Positions 1 to 11,959 of a stretch of 64,000 nucleotides of DNA are shown here, piece by piece (within the stretch, counting starts at the first letter, position 1; the number at the start of each line of letters is the position of its first letter). The stretch comes from CAVUCH01 sp963763095 (GTDB taxonomy: Bacteria > Acidobacteriota > Vicinamibacteria > Vicinamibacterales > JAENWD01). The position numbers and the translations under genes are program-made. The notes beneath the pieces were generated by a model. That model did not search any database and was not told the origin of the DNA. It was given only the letters and a program-made list of their open reading frames with translations. The stretch spans positions 62,001-126,000 of the forward strand of contig CAVXNR010000035.1 of NCBI GenBank assembly GCA_963763095.1, read 5' to 3'.

Positions 1-320
1 GGGCCCGTTGCGACGATGTTGGACAGAGCAAAGGAGAGTTTACTGCGGAGGCGAAAGGCTGGAACGCGGTAATGGCCACTCGAACCGGTAAACCGTTGGC
101 TGGCGCACACGGCCGTCGGAGGGGGCGCGAAAGACAGCGATTGGTTCTGGGTAGTCGCCCAGTCTTTACCGATTCAGAGCCAGGCTACAGTGGCCAATCG
201 CGGCCCGCCCCGGTCACGTAAAATGGCTGGGCTCGCCGCTGCCTCTTGCCTGAATCGGCTGAAGATCGTCGCTCCAACGTGCGGGATCCTGAATCCTGCC
301 GGCTCGGCATCAATTGACAG
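1..320. other. No gene recognised
   Basis: I see no coding frame with family-like composition on either strand, and no strong hairpin, repeat or RNA gene. The only meaningful neighbour is the C-terminal hydrolase remnant that stops just downstream on the minus strand. Confidence 0.4.
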
Positions 321-548
321 CTATGATGGCAGCTTCCCGTCGAGGAGCGACCGGATGGCCGACCTGATCTGGGGCCACGTAAACGACAATGGGCTAGCGA
401 TCTCGAAATGCCCGGCGCGAGGAATCAGCATGCGCCGCATGTCGTCACCAGCCCGTGTTGCGGCTTCTACATACGCGTCGACAAGCGGCAAGGGCACGAA
501 CTCCTCGTGCGACCCCACCACGATTACCTGCGGGATGCCCAAGGGCAG
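321..548 (-). pseudogene. Alpha/beta-hydrolase C-terminal remnant
   Basis: About 75 residues on the minus strand read like the last part of an alpha/beta-hydrolase: a strand IPQVIVVGSHEEFVPLP, which in this family precedes the catalytic acid, then a helix, then LIPRAGHFEIASP, where the GH fits the catalytic histidine. Upstream of residue LPLGIPQ the frame turns into Arg/Pro-rich nonsense, and the acetyltransferase-like gene starts on the other strand, so the N-terminal two thirds, including the nucleophile elbow, are missing. I infer a truncated, non-functional copy. Family assignment rests on motif spacing only. Confidence 0.45.
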
Positions 549-652
549 TTGCGCTCGCGCGGGGGGCGGCCGACGAGCCCGTCCCTCGATGTAACATCGC
601 CCCGGCAACCTGAACGGCTTGGTATGCCCACGAGTCAGCGGAGGTCGATCCG

Positions 653-1762
653 ATGGTGGCCAGCAGTCCGGCTTCAACCGAGGCACCGACAGGCACTGGG
701 ACGGCGACGGAACCCAGACGCTATCTCGCGCTCGACGCGTATCGCGGCTTCATCATGCTGCTGCTCGCGTCGGAAGGATTTGGCTTCTCGATGCTGAAGG
801 GGGATCCCACCTGGGGCCGCGTCGCGGGCTGGTTCGATCACGTCCCCTGGGAGGGTCTGGTCTTCTGGGACCTGATCCAGCCGGCATTCATGTTCATGGT
901 CGGCGTCGCCATGCCCTTCGCGCTGGCGGCCCGGACGGCTCGCGGCGCGAGCGAACGCGACAACTTCCGGCACGTCCTCGCGCGTTCGCTCCGACTCACC
1001 CTCCTCAGCCAGATCCTGATCTCAGTCGGCTCCGGCCGGATCAAGCTGCAGATGATCATCGTCCTCTCGCAGATCGCCTTCACCTATTTCCTCAGCTACC
1101 TGATCATGCAGTGGAAGTGGCGCTGGCAGGTAGTGACCGCCGTGGGGCTGCTCGTCTTCTGGATGGCGCTGCTGTTCGCATTTCCAGGCCCTGATGGGCC
1201 GTACTCGAAGACCGGCCATGTGGGTCTGGCCGTGGACCGCTGGATCTTTCACTACGACTACGACCCTGCGTATTCGACCTTGAACTTCATCGCGAGCACG
1301 GTTTGGACCCTCACCGGCGTGTGGACCGGCCAGCTCCTCATGGGACCGCTGCCGAGCGAGGTGAAGCTGAAGCGGCTCGCCGCGGGAATGGCGTTGGCGT
1401 TCGCCGCGGGACTGTTGTTGGGCATCTGGATCCCGATGATCAAGCAGCTGTGCACGCCGTCCTTCGTGCTATACAGCCTCGGCTGGGTGCTGCTCATGCT
1501 GATCGGGTTCTATGTCGTGATCGAGGTCCTTGGCTATCGCTGGTGGACATTCCCCCTGGTCGTCTTCGGCGCGAACTCGATCTTCATCTACTCGTTCAAC
1601 ATGGTGCTGCGCGAGTGGCTGGACAACGCCGTCGGCGTATTCACGTTCCGCTACCGGGGAATAGGCACGCTGGCACCCGTCGCGCAGTCGGTGACCGTGC
1701 TGGCCGTGCTGTGGTCGCTCTGCTACTGGATGTACCAGCGGAGGATCTTCGTGAAAGTGTAG
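653..1762 (+). CDS. Acyltransferase-like membrane protein (HGSNAT/DUF5009 type)
   Basis: A 369-residue polytopic membrane protein. After a short cytoplasmic N-terminus it opens with RYLALDAYRGFIMLLLASEG, the hallmark start of the DUF5009/YeiB/heparan-alpha-glucosaminide N-acetyltransferase superfamily (LDalRG followed by the first membrane helix). About ten hydrophobic segments follow, spread to the C-terminus. These proteins are thought to pass acetyl groups across the membrane to sugar amines. The substrate here is unknown; a glycan or cell-envelope role is a family-based guess. The frame is intact. The ATG start is chosen because it lies shortly before the conserved LDAYRG. A later, less complete ATG would remove that motif. 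It stands alone, next to a hydrolase remnant and the IS3 element. Confidence 0.8.
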   Translation: MVASSPASTEAPTGTGTATEPRRYLALDAYRGFIMLLLASEGFGFSMLKGDPTWGRVAGWFDHVPWEGLVFWDLIQPAFMFMVGVAMPFALAARTARGASERDNFRHVLARSLRLTLLSQILISVGSGRIKLQMIIVLSQIAFTYFLSYLIMQWKWRWQVVTAVGLLVFWMALLFAFPGPDGPYSKTGHVGLAVDRWIFHYDYDPAYSTLNFIASTVWTLTGVWTGQLLMGPLPSEVKLKRLAAGMALAFAAGLLLGIWIPMIKQLCTPSFVLYSLGWVLLMLIGFYVVIEVLGYRWWTFPLVVFGANSIFIYSFNMVLREWLDNAVGVFTFRYRGIGTLAPVAQSVTVLAVLWSLCYWMYQRRIFVKV

Positions 1763-2044
1763 CCAGCCCCGGACCTGTCTTGACGCCCGGCCGCGGTTCC
1801 CAACAATCCGCGAAGCGCGCTCGTGGGGCGACGCCTGTTCAGCTCGCTTACCTCGACGTCATCTCTGCGCGGCGTGGGGCCTCTCTATCGCCATTCGGGC
1901 TTGAGCAGCTTGAGCGACGGCAAGACCGTGCACAACCCACGGTTCCCCAGCTGCAGTCAGAGCTCTGGCTGTCGTTCGACGGCCGCTGGGTTCCTGGAGG
2001 TAGGCATCACAGGTACGGCAGGTCACCTGACCCGAGTGCCCTAC

Positions 2045-2071
2045 TGAATCGTACCGGGAATTTCGGAGACC
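2045..2071 (+). repeat. IS3 terminal inverted repeat (distal to orfA)
   Basis: Starts TGAATCGTACCGGG and ends TCGGAGACC. It pairs with the repeat at the other end of the element with three mismatches, all within the five bases after position 14. Confidence 0.85.
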
Positions 2072-2083
2072 GAGTTTGTTGAA

Positions 2084-2981
2084 TCAGGCCACTGCGGCCT
2101 GCTGATAGTACTGCGCCTCACACTCGGCCGGCGGCACGTCCCCGATCGGGCCCGAGCAGCCGCCGCATGTTGAACCAGTCGACCCACGTCCAGCGTCGCG
2201 AACTCCACGGCCTCGAGACTGCGCCACGGCCCGCGTCGTCGAATCACCTCCGTCTTGTAGAGCCCGATCACCGACTCGGCGAGGGCGTTATCGAACGCAT
2301 CCCCTTGACTCCCGACCGACGGCGCGATGCCGGCGTCCGCGAGGCGATCCGTGTACCGCATCGAGAGATACTGCGTGCCGCGATCGCTGTGATGCACGAG
2401 GCCGGTGAGCGCGTCGCCGCTGCGCGCGTAGATGGCCTGCTCCAGCGCGTCGAGCACGAAGTCCGTGCGCATCGACGCCGAGACGCGCCAGCCCACGATG
2501 CGCCGCGCGAAGACGTCGATGACGAACGCCACATAGACGAAGCCGCTCCACGTCGCGACGTACGTGAAGTCCGACACCCAGAACTGATTCGGACGCGTCG
2601 CCACGAACTGACGGTCCACCAGATCCGCGGGTCGGCCGCCGTCGCCGGCGTGCGTCGTCGTCACCCACGCGCGTCCCGCACCGCGCCGGCCAAGCCCATC
2701 GCCCGCATCAGGCGCCCCACCGTGCACCGCGCCACGCGGATGCCTTCGCGCCGCAGCTGCTTCCACACCTTGCGCGGCCCGTACACCTGGTGGTGCTCGT
2801 CGTAGACGCGCTGAATCTCGACGCGCAGCGTCGTCATCGCGCTGCGCCCGCGCCGAGCGCCGGGTCGGATCAATCTGGCCGCGCGCGATGGCGGTGATAC
2901 GTCGACGGGGCGATCGGCAGCACGCGCGCAGATCGACTCGACCCCGTACTGGTCCCGATGGTCGTCGATGAACCGGACCAT
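2084..2981 (-). pseudogene. IS3 OrfB transposase, frameshifted
   Basis: This is the DDE integrase half of an IS3 transposase. Reading across frames gives MVRFIDDHRDQYGVE, an HTH_21-like linker (VYGPRKVWKQLRREGI), then the rve core: FWVSDFTYVATW with the first catalytic Asp, VHHSDRGTQYLS with the second, and a DNALAESVIGLYKTEV stretch with the catalytic Glu. The C-terminus PPAECEAQYYQQAAVA is visible in a third frame up to its stop. At least four indels are needed: two near residue 20-45, one near MGLAGAVR, and two in the last 40 codons. The catalytic triad survives, so it was an active type before the breaks. Confidence 0.85.
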
Positions 2982-2984
2982 CAC

Positions 2985-3302
2985 TTCGCCGCGGCGGTCG
3001 AGCTCCGCCTGGGCAAAATACGCGGACGCTTTCCGCAGAATCTCGTTCGCCCGTTTCAGCTCGCGATTCTCGCGCTCCAGCTCCTTCAGCCGCTCGCGCT
3101 CACTCGGTCGTCAGGCCCGGCCGATGGCCGGCATCACGCTGCGCCTGCCGCACCCACTTGCGGAGCGTCTCGGCCGTGCACCCAGCTTCGGCGCGACCGA
3201 CTGCAGCACCGCCCACTCCGAGGCGTGGGCCGCGCGGTGCTCCTCGACCATCCGGACCGCGCGCTCCCGCACCTCTGGCGAAAACCGACTTGGACGTCCC
3301 AT
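2985..3302 (-). pseudogene. IS3 OrfA (helix-turn-helix), frameshifted
   Basis: This is the DNA-binding OrfA of the element. It starts MGRPSRFSPEVRERAVRM and continues through an HTH and the CTAETLRKWVRQ recognition segment to the leucine-zipper-like ERLKELERENRELKRANEIL and KASAYFAQAELDRR. One indel lies between PKLG and CTAET. A second, an extra T, creates a premature stop after GLTTE. As written, the tail of OrfA runs into OrfB in the same frame without its own stop. Normal IS3 elements make OrfAB by programmed -1 slippage, which cannot be assessed here. Confidence 0.8.
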
Positions 3303-3326
3303 AGACCCCATCCTCCCAAGAAATGA

Positions 3327-3353
3327 GGTCTCCGAGAAACCCGGTACGATTCA
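3327..3353 (-). repeat. IS3 terminal inverted repeat (orfA-proximal)
   Basis: On the minus strand it begins TGAATCGTACCGGG and ends CTCGGAGACC, mirroring the other terminus. It sits about 25 bp upstream of the OrfA start, as in other IS3 elements, where the left repeat carries the promoter. Confidence 0.85.
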
Positions 3354-4406
3354 ATGCGCCGAACTGTCCGTTCGGCGTGCCATCAGTGCGGTTGCGTTGC
3401 GTACTGACAGATCCGCGGCTGGCACGACACTAACTTCGTTGCAAGGCAATGGTTTGCGGGTTTTTGCTAGGACTACACCTATTCTCGTGAGCCCCAGTCG
3501 TCCGACACAAGGTCAACTGTCAAGGGGCATTTTGAATGCAAACGGCATGGTCGGCAGCATGCACGGCGCCTTTAAAGACGCGGTGGGCTGTCGTGGCCCG
3601 GCTCGGTGAAGAGCGTCTCGAAGCCCGCACTCGCCACCTGGCGTAGGACGCTAAATGAACGTCAGAACTCGGAGGACATCGCGAAGCCCCCGCACATGCC
3701 AGGACGTCGCGATGCGGGCGACGAAGCGACGCGGACTGCCACGTCGATGCCCTGGGATGCGGAACGAGGGTGTGGTGTCTGGGGCGGGCTGAGCGATCGC
3801 TGCGAGATCAACCAAGGATTCGAGGCCTCCCGACCTCCGCGCACAGTCGGGCGGACTTTGCGGTCGTGCCAGTGCGAGCACGTCGATCTAGACGTTGGTC
3901 AGATGGCGTCGCAGATCTGCGGCCCAACAAATCCCCGTCCACGCAGATGCACTTATCCTCGTGACTCAACCCGTGCTTGTCTGCCCCTGCGGTCAACTCC
4001 CCCCGGGGAATGAACCCTGGCGCGTGCAAGTAGTTGTAAATCAGTGCATTCCGCCGGTGAGGGAACCCAGTCGAGCAGAGGAAATCCGATCCGTTCACAT
4101 CGCTCAGCGAATGACCCAGATTCCATGGAGTGCTGATCGATGTTGAACCGAAGTGCGCAGGTTGATTCACCCGTATTACATGCGCGCGCCACGGCTACCG
4201 CGAGACGGGCGCTGGATGCCGTCGCGGCGATCGGCCTCGGGCGCGTAACTGAAAAGCGTCTGGCGTCCGACTCAGCGCCTCATCTGCGAGAGCGGGGATC
4301 GCGGGCACGTGCACGTCTCACTGGCACCTGCGTTCATCGCGTGAAGCGGTGACCGCCGCCTCCTGGGCCCTGGTTGAACTCAGCGGTCCTCCTTGCTCGC
4401 CGCGCG
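3354..4406. other. One kilobase without a recognisable gene
   Basis: The longest plausible frame is on the minus strand at 3808-4170, with a stretch containing YNYLHAPGFIPRGELTAG and HEDKCICVDGD that has protein-like composition. I cannot tie it to a family, and it has no clear ribosome-binding site. The rest of the interval shows no conserved motif. The stretch just after the IS element is less GC-rich than its surroundings, which fits acquired or decaying DNA. Confidence 0.35.
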
Positions 4407-4412
4407 TATAAT
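4407..4412 (+). promoter_or_regulatory. TATAAT -10 box, probable leaderless start
   Basis: A perfect TATAAT lies only 10 nt upstream of the kinase ATG, so transcription would begin at or next to the start codon. No Shine-Dalgarno sequence is present in that gap and no good -35 hexamer stands 16-18 bp upstream. A very similar arrangement is seen before the second kinase at 14784. Confidence 0.5.
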
Positions 4413-4422
4413 CCGCCAGCAC

Positions 4423-7126
<2,704 letters not shown>

Positions 7127-7333
7127 GATAGCCCCAAGCTCCGGACACAATTGGACATCGAGCGAGCCAAGAAAAGCTCAAAAGATCCGATCCGGCATCC
7201 GCGCTTGGCTCGCGGCTCGTCCAACACCCCTCCAACAGTGCACACCGGCGACCGACTTCCCGCTTCGACAGCATCCAGCTGGGCCGTTTTTGTGAGGTTG
7301 CGCAGAGGCCTATCGCGCCGCCTCACGGTACGC

Positions 7334-7374
7334 CAACGCCACGCCGCGAAGGCCTGGCCTGCGGCGTGGCGTTG
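7334..7374. terminator. Bidirectional hairpin terminator
   Basis: A perfect 14-bp GC-rich inverted repeat (CAACGCCACGCCGC and its complement) with a 13-nt loop. It can be lengthened by a few pairs across a one-base bulge. It lies between the converging ends of the kinase gene and the trypsin-like remnant. There is no T-run, so intrinsic termination is inferred from stem strength and position. Confidence 0.55.
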
Positions 7375-7395
7375 CGTCTCTTCGATCGTCGAAGG

Positions 7396-7700
7396 CTAGG
7401 GAGCCTTGGCGAACTGGATCTCGTCCCGCTCCTCGGGTGCGGACTGCGCCACGATGCCGAGGATCCAGTCGATGACTGCTTTGGTATCCGTGCGGAACGC
7501 GAAGCCGGTCCCGCCGCAGGTTTGTCGGTTGAAGCCGAAGAGCCAGGAGTTGACCCCGACGATCACGTTCGAGCTGAAGTCGCCGTGGAACGTCGGGTCC
7601 TGGTCGGTGCAGTTGCCGGCGGTCAGGAAGACGCGGTGAAGGCGATGCCGAATTCGCCGATGCGCCGTTCGACGGTCGCGTGGTACCGAAGAAAGGGCAC
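7396..7700 (-). pseudogene. Trypsin-like serine protease C-terminal fragment
   Basis: The minus strand reads FLRYHATVERRIGEFGIAF, then after a frame change FLTAGNCTDQDPTFHGD, NVIVGVNSWLFGF and CGGTGFAFRTDTKAVIDWIL. The last parts match the end of chymotrypsin-fold proteases: the G-V-x-SW strand, the final disulfide Cys and the C-terminal helix. The expected GDSGGP serine motif is not intact (HGDFSS). The N-terminal half with the catalytic His is absent. It is therefore either a degenerate protease or a fragment further damaged by an indel. It sits directly downstream of the peptidase-barrel gene on the same strand. Confidence 0.45.
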
Positions 7701-7745
7701 CGGGGATGCCTCCGCCGCCGCGAACTAGGAGAGTTTCACCAGGCG

Positions 7746-9850
7746 TTAGAACTGCCAACCGAACGTCAGCGCGTCCGCGCCGTCACGGATGCCACGACCA
7801 TAGTCGACACGAAGAATGCCCTGACGTCCCGGCACTCTCAGGCGGAGACCGAGGCCGACGTCGACCTGAAACGGGTCACCTGTCGACGAGAACGGTCGCC
7901 AAACCCGCGCGACATCCGTAAAAGCAGCCACTCCAATCCGTACCAGCAACGGCTTCTCGAACCAATGCTGCGCCTCGGCGTTTGCGTACGCGAGCCGCTC
8001 ACCGAACATCGCACCGCTGATCACGCCATCGACCAGCAGCGGATGCGCGCGGAGAAGTGCACGCCGGGCGTGCCCCTCTCCGGCGCCGGGCCACAGCGCG
8101 AGCGGCGCGGCCGCAGAGACGGCGTCGATGCCGCCCGTCAGAACGAGAGCGCCTACGGGGGCACCGGACGCTGCATTCACCTGACGCCGCGTGTCCGTCG
8201 TCGACGATCGGAACATCAGACGTAGCCCCGCTGAGCAGAACCCCGGATCCGTCGTCAGCGGCATCCCGACAGTCGCATCGGTGGCAATCGACAACCTGTC
8301 GCGCGCCCAGCGGCGATCGAGCAGGGCTCCGACAGATGCCGTTCGACGCGCGCCGTTCCACGAATCGAGCCCCGCAGTGAGCTCATACCGAAGATTGCCG
8401 TTGAGCCAGTCAGCAATCGCCACACCACCATGCGCGCGTTCCTGTTGAATGGTCGGTCCATTCGCGCGGCTGCCTGCGAGTCCATAGGTTTGCACCTCCC
8501 AGCTTCCCTCCACGCGCCAGACGCCGGGCAGCGTGCCGGCGTGAGGCGTAGCGAACGAGAACGCGACACGCGGGCGATGGTCCCACCAGCGCCAGCTTCC
8601 CGTCCACAGCATCTCCCTGCCCGCTCCAGCCGGGGACCGTGATTGCCAACTCACGGTCGAGGGCGGCCTGCATGCCTGCGGCGGCCCACTCGATCCGCCC
8701 TCGCGGCCGACTCGGTCGTTCGGCGATGGCGACGTCGACACTGGCAAACCCGTCGCTCTGAGGGGCGAAACTGATTCGCGCGCTCGCGCGATCCGGCAAC
8801 TGCGCCAGCCGCCGTTCGGCACGCAGGAAGCTCTCCGCCGTCAGGAGGGTACTCGAACGAAGATCCAGCGCCTCGGTCACACGCGCATACCGTGTACGTT
8901 CGAGACCTTCGATCCGGACGGAATCAATGCGCGGTTTTCCGACCTGATTCCACGCCCGCAAGGCGCCGGGCGAGATCGTCCTGGATGAATAGACTGGACG
9001 CGAGAACCTCCCAGGCGTAGCCATCCTTGGGATCGCGCGCAACGGCCTGCTGCGCCAGTGCGGTCGCTTCTTGCCACCGCCGCTCGGCAAACCGAACAGC
9101 CGCCAGCTCTCCCAGAGGCCCTGCCGCATCCGGACAACGCGATCGCACCTCACCAAGTATCTCGTCGGCCTCGGAGAGTCCTCGTCGCTCCACATCGGCG
9201 ATGGCGCTCGCGAGCAAACGCGCGCATACGCTCGACGAAACGCTGCTGAGGTCGGGTTCATCAGATATGACGTCCGGCGTTGGTTGGCCCCGGTCAGTCC
9301 GCGGGACGATACCAGTGTGCGCGTCCTCGGGAGAAGGGCTGTGTTTTGGCAGGATCAGCAACGACCAGAACCCCGTCGATCTCCACTCGCGCAGGAGACG
9401 ACTTACGGGCAGCTGCCGCGATGGGCCCCATGCCGGGTCGTGGACGATCACTTCAGTGTCGGTAACCCCGGTCACGACGACGAAGTGATAGCGGCCGGGG
9501 CTATCCTGGATCAGGATGACGACAGGTCGGCCGCGCTGAAGGTGTTCACCCAAGAGAGCGATGGAACCCGCGAAATAATACGTCCGCCAGCCGCGACGTT
9601 TCACGGCATCCACCAGCGCCTGTTCCGCTATTCCGCCCGCGCGTTTGTCTACGAGCGTCGCAAATTGCTGAATGTCGGCGTGGGTGTCACCCCAGTAACG
9701 AAACAGCATCGCGGCCGCGGCGCCGCCGCACATCCCCTCCGTTTGAGATAGATAGGGCACGTCGAGCCGGACGCCGACTGTCGTGGCCGGCGTGAGCTGG
9801 ACTGCCCGGTCAGGCGTGACGACTCCTGTCGCGGCAGCCGCGAGGAGCAT
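7746..9850 (-). CDS. C39-like cysteine peptidase-TPR-POTRA-beta-barrel fusion
   Basis: About 700 residues. The N-terminus is a secretion signal. A papain-like C39/PA2778-type peptidase domain follows: Gln36 and Cys41 in SQTEGMCGGAAAAM, His122 in GRYHFVVVTG and Asp138 in VHDPAWG form a full catalytic set. Residues 210-295 form TPR-like helices (RWQEATALAQQAVARDPKDG). Next comes a POTRA-like segment (IDSVRIEGLERTRYARVTEA). The last ~300 residues alternate like an outer-membrane barrel and end in the classic terminal Phe (DALTFGWQF). Two frame changes (near 8955 and 8620) interrupt it, but domain order is continuous on both sides. The gene follows a PA2779-like protein, the usual partner of PA2778 peptidases. 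I infer a peptidase anchored to the outer membrane on its periplasmic side. No function is known. Confidence 0.7.
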
Positions 9851-9902
9851 CGCGGCCGTGAGCGAAGGAATAACAGCATGACGCCCGGCAGGAAGTCGGT
9901 CT

Positions 9903-10298
9903 CTATTTGACGGCGACGATGATCAGGATCAAAGCCAGAAGAACGATGATGATCGTCGTCGTTGAGAGCGTGACCGAGGACGCACCGCCGACGAGCTCCT
10001 CATTGACCTGCCGTGCCGCGCTCGCCGCGTTCTCAAGGTCGGCGCCGCTCAGCGTGTCGATCGACGCGGTCACGTGGTCGAGGTCAACCCCGACTCGTGT
10101 GGCGAGGTCGCGGATCTCTGGCCGCTCCAGCGTTTCGCGAATGGCCGCGCGATTGGCATTCTGGCTCGCCACATGTGCATCGACGGCAGCCGCGATGGCG
10201 GCGGAACGCACCACATGACGGTTCTGCGCATAGGCCGACGAGGACGAGGCCGTCAGCAAGACTAGGAGCCCTACGAGACATTTTCGAAGCAATCGCAT
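9903..10298 (-). CDS. PA2779-like small membrane protein
   Basis: 131 residues from the ATG that follows a good GGAGG site. It has an N-terminal signal peptide ending SSSSAYAQ, a central soluble helical segment with RETLERPEIRDLATRVGVDL and SIDTLSGADLENAA, and a single C-terminal membrane helix (TIIIVLLALILIIVAVK). This layout (signal, a helical stretch about a numbered loop, C-terminal TM) is that of the PA2779 family, which is typically encoded beside PA2778 cysteine peptidases. The next gene, 50 bp downstream on the same strand, is such a peptidase. It may be the peptidase's substrate or its membrane partner; that is inference. Confidence 0.7.
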   Translation of the reverse strand: MRLLRKCLVGLLVLLTASSSSAYAQNRHVVRSAAIAAAVDAHVASQNANRAAIRETLERPEIRDLATRVGVDLDHVTASIDTLSGADLENAASAARQVNEELVGGASSVTLSTTTIIIVLLALILIIVAVK

Positions 10299-10607
10299 CG
10301 ATCTACCTCCATCAGAAAGAACCGGTGAGGCTCGATTGCGAGCAATCCCGATGCCGACGTGCAGAATTGTGCAGTGCGTCACGCGGTTCGGGAGTTAACG
10401 AGTAGTCCTCATGTGGGGAGGACATTTGGCGGGAACGATGACCGCCGACACACGGTGTGTTCGTAATCAGAATTACAAAATTCGCAGCTCCGGGACGGCG
10501 ATCACGTTCACCGGCCAATCGGAAGTCGCGTAGAACCAGGCACTTCCGCTTCGGGCACGCTGGCCCGGGCGAAGTTCGCGCACCTTGCCATGCCGGGAAG
10601 TATCGAA

Positions 10608-10796
10608 CACTTCCTCGCACTCGGCTTCCCCGAGCTGCGGACTGGCGCAGCACCAGGCGGCCGCGTGCACAACGCCGTGGCGGACCGGTTGCCGCTCGCA
10701 GCCACTCGGCGACGCAAGCGGATGTCGTTGGCCATGCGTAAGGCCGTTGGCGAAAGGATGCGGGCGTACTGGGCGACTCGACGTGCTGCGAACGGC
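10608..10796 (+). pseudogene. Truncated copy of the basic protein encoded at 52181
   Basis: The plus-strand frame reads HFLALGFPELRTG and RRKRMSLAMRKAVGERMRAY, followed by WATRRA. This matches the gene at 52181, which has AALLAAFPDLRG and then GGMSPAQRKAVGERMRAYWA. The copy lacks the N-terminal MAKRKTG part and the Lys/Arg-rich tail, and it stops being alignable exactly where the MetE-like remnant on the other strand ends. I see it as a decayed paralogue. Confidence 0.6.
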
Positions 10797-11279
10797 TGCG
10801 CAGATCGCGGGCCGCGGCGGTCATGGCCGCAACCCTGGCCGACGCGATCTCGAGCGTGCTCATCGGACGGTTCGAGAAGGTGCCGAACCCACAGTCAGGA
10901 TTCAGGAACATCCGTTCGGCGGGATAGAAACGGAGCGCGTCTTCGACGGCCGCACGAATCTGCTCCGGCGTCTCGACCTGGTCGGCGCGAGGGTTGACGA
11001 CTCCCAGGCCGATCTCCTTGCCCTCGAACTCGACGAGTGTGCCGGCCCGCTCGGTGGCGTATTCCAGGACGAGCTGGGTGATCTGCAGTGGGTCGAGATA
11101 CGTCCGGAACGCCTGGTAGCCGCCGCTCAAGAGCGTCGCTCGTCGCGGCTCCAGTTGCCGCGGCAGACGTGGAGGCCGAGCCGCAGGTCGTCGACGACCG
11201 CCACCACTCTATTGATCAGCGAGCCGGCGAACTCGAGCTCCTCGGCCGGATCCCTACGCGCGGCGAGCGCCGCGCACAT
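10792..11279 (-). pseudogene. MetE-like methyltransferase C-terminal remnant
   Basis: About 160 residues of the cobalamin-independent methionine synthase C-terminal fold: LHVCRGNWSRDERRS, then after a frameshift SGGYQAFRTYLDPLQITQLV, FEGKEIGLGVVNPRADQVET and FLNPDCGFGTFSNRPM. The NPDCG and HVCRGN motifs hold zinc-binding Cys and His residues in this family. The first half of the protein is absent, there is an internal frame break near 11130, and the frame runs beyond the homologous end into unrelated sequence. Not functional as written. Confidence 0.65.
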
Positions 11280-11500
11280 GAACGTCCCTCGACTGGCGCC
11301 AGCGCGCCAGAACGTGGCAGAGGCTCCGGGGCGACGCTCGCCTTCACGCCACGCTACCCGTCAGGCCTCTCGGCGGAGGGCCTGTGGTATCCTGCCGGTC
11401 CGCTCGCAGTAGTAAGGGACCGACTGGCCTTTTCGCACCTGGATACTTCAGCTCGTCCGCGAGAGGGGCGGTCTCCGTCACAAATGAGAGGAGAACGAAA

Positions 11501-11788
11501 ATGGCGTACGGGATCGTGCATCACTTTCCTGGAGGTACGAAGGAGCAGTACGAGACGACACTCGCAGCGGTGCATCCCGACAGAGCTAGCCTGCCCCAAG
11601 GCCAGACCTTCCACGCGGCTGGCGCGTCGGCTGGTGGCTGGACGGTCGTGGCGATTCACGATTCCAAGGAAAGTTGGGAGCGGTTCCGCAACAGCGTCCT
11701 GATGCCCCGAATGCAGCAGGGCATCAAGGGTGGATTCACAACCCAGCCGCAGGAGACAACATTTGACGTTCACAACCTGCAGCCGTAA
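11501..11788 (+). CDS. Small dimeric alpha/beta-barrel-like protein
   Basis: 95 residues starting at the ATG behind a purine-rich AGGAGAA site. The pattern beta (MAYGIVHHFPGGT), helix (KEQYETTLAAVHPD), beta (FHAAGASAGGWTVVAIHDS), helix (ESWERFRNSVLMPRMQ), beta resembles ferredoxin-like dimeric alpha/beta-barrel (ABM-like) proteins. Substrate and role are unknown. No cofactor motif is visible. It stands alone, flanked by the MetE remnant and an uncertain minus-strand gene. Confidence 0.7.
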   Translation: MAYGIVHHFPGGTKEQYETTLAAVHPDRASLPQGQTFHAAGASAGGWTVVAIHDSKESWERFRNSVLMPRMQQGIKGGFTTQPQETTFDVHNLQP

Positions 11789-11959
11789 CAGCCCGAGCGG
11801 GAGCGCACACCGGCAGACCGACGGCTCCGTCTGACCCATCTTGCCGGCAGCCTTCGCCGCCCGCTTGAACGTCGTGCTCGTCTGTGCTGCCGGGCGGGCG
11901 GTCGTCGCGTTTCGCGTAGTTGAAGTGGAAGTAGATGCGCCGGTCGATGCCGGCAGTGG

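Larger units (their letters stand above)
2045..3353 (-). mobile_element. IS3-family insertion sequence, degenerate
   Basis: A 1.3-kb element bounded by 27-bp terminal inverted repeats that match at 24 of 27 positions, each starting TGAATCGTACCGGG. Inside, on the minus strand, are the two overlapping reading frames of an IS3-type transposase (HTH OrfA, DDE OrfB), both broken by several single-base frameshifts. The bases flanking the two ends (TAC on one side, ATG on the other) do not form a target-site duplication. The size fits the family. The element is bounded by both ends but cannot express an intact transposase as written. Confidence 0.85.

Noticed and set aside
2042..3356. Target-site duplication at the IS3 ends
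   Set aside because: The flanks (TAC and ATG) do not match at three or four bases on either side.
3808..4170. A gene for a 120-residue minus-strand protein
   Set aside because: The middle looks protein-like (HAPGFIPRGELTAGAD), but the ends are biased and I can name neither family nor start, so it is only mentioned in the intergenic entry.
10312..11130. A 272-residue MetE-like gene reading to 10312
   Set aside because: Homology ends near 10792; the remaining 160 codons are Arg/Ser-biased and overlap the basic-protein remnant and the PA2779 leader.
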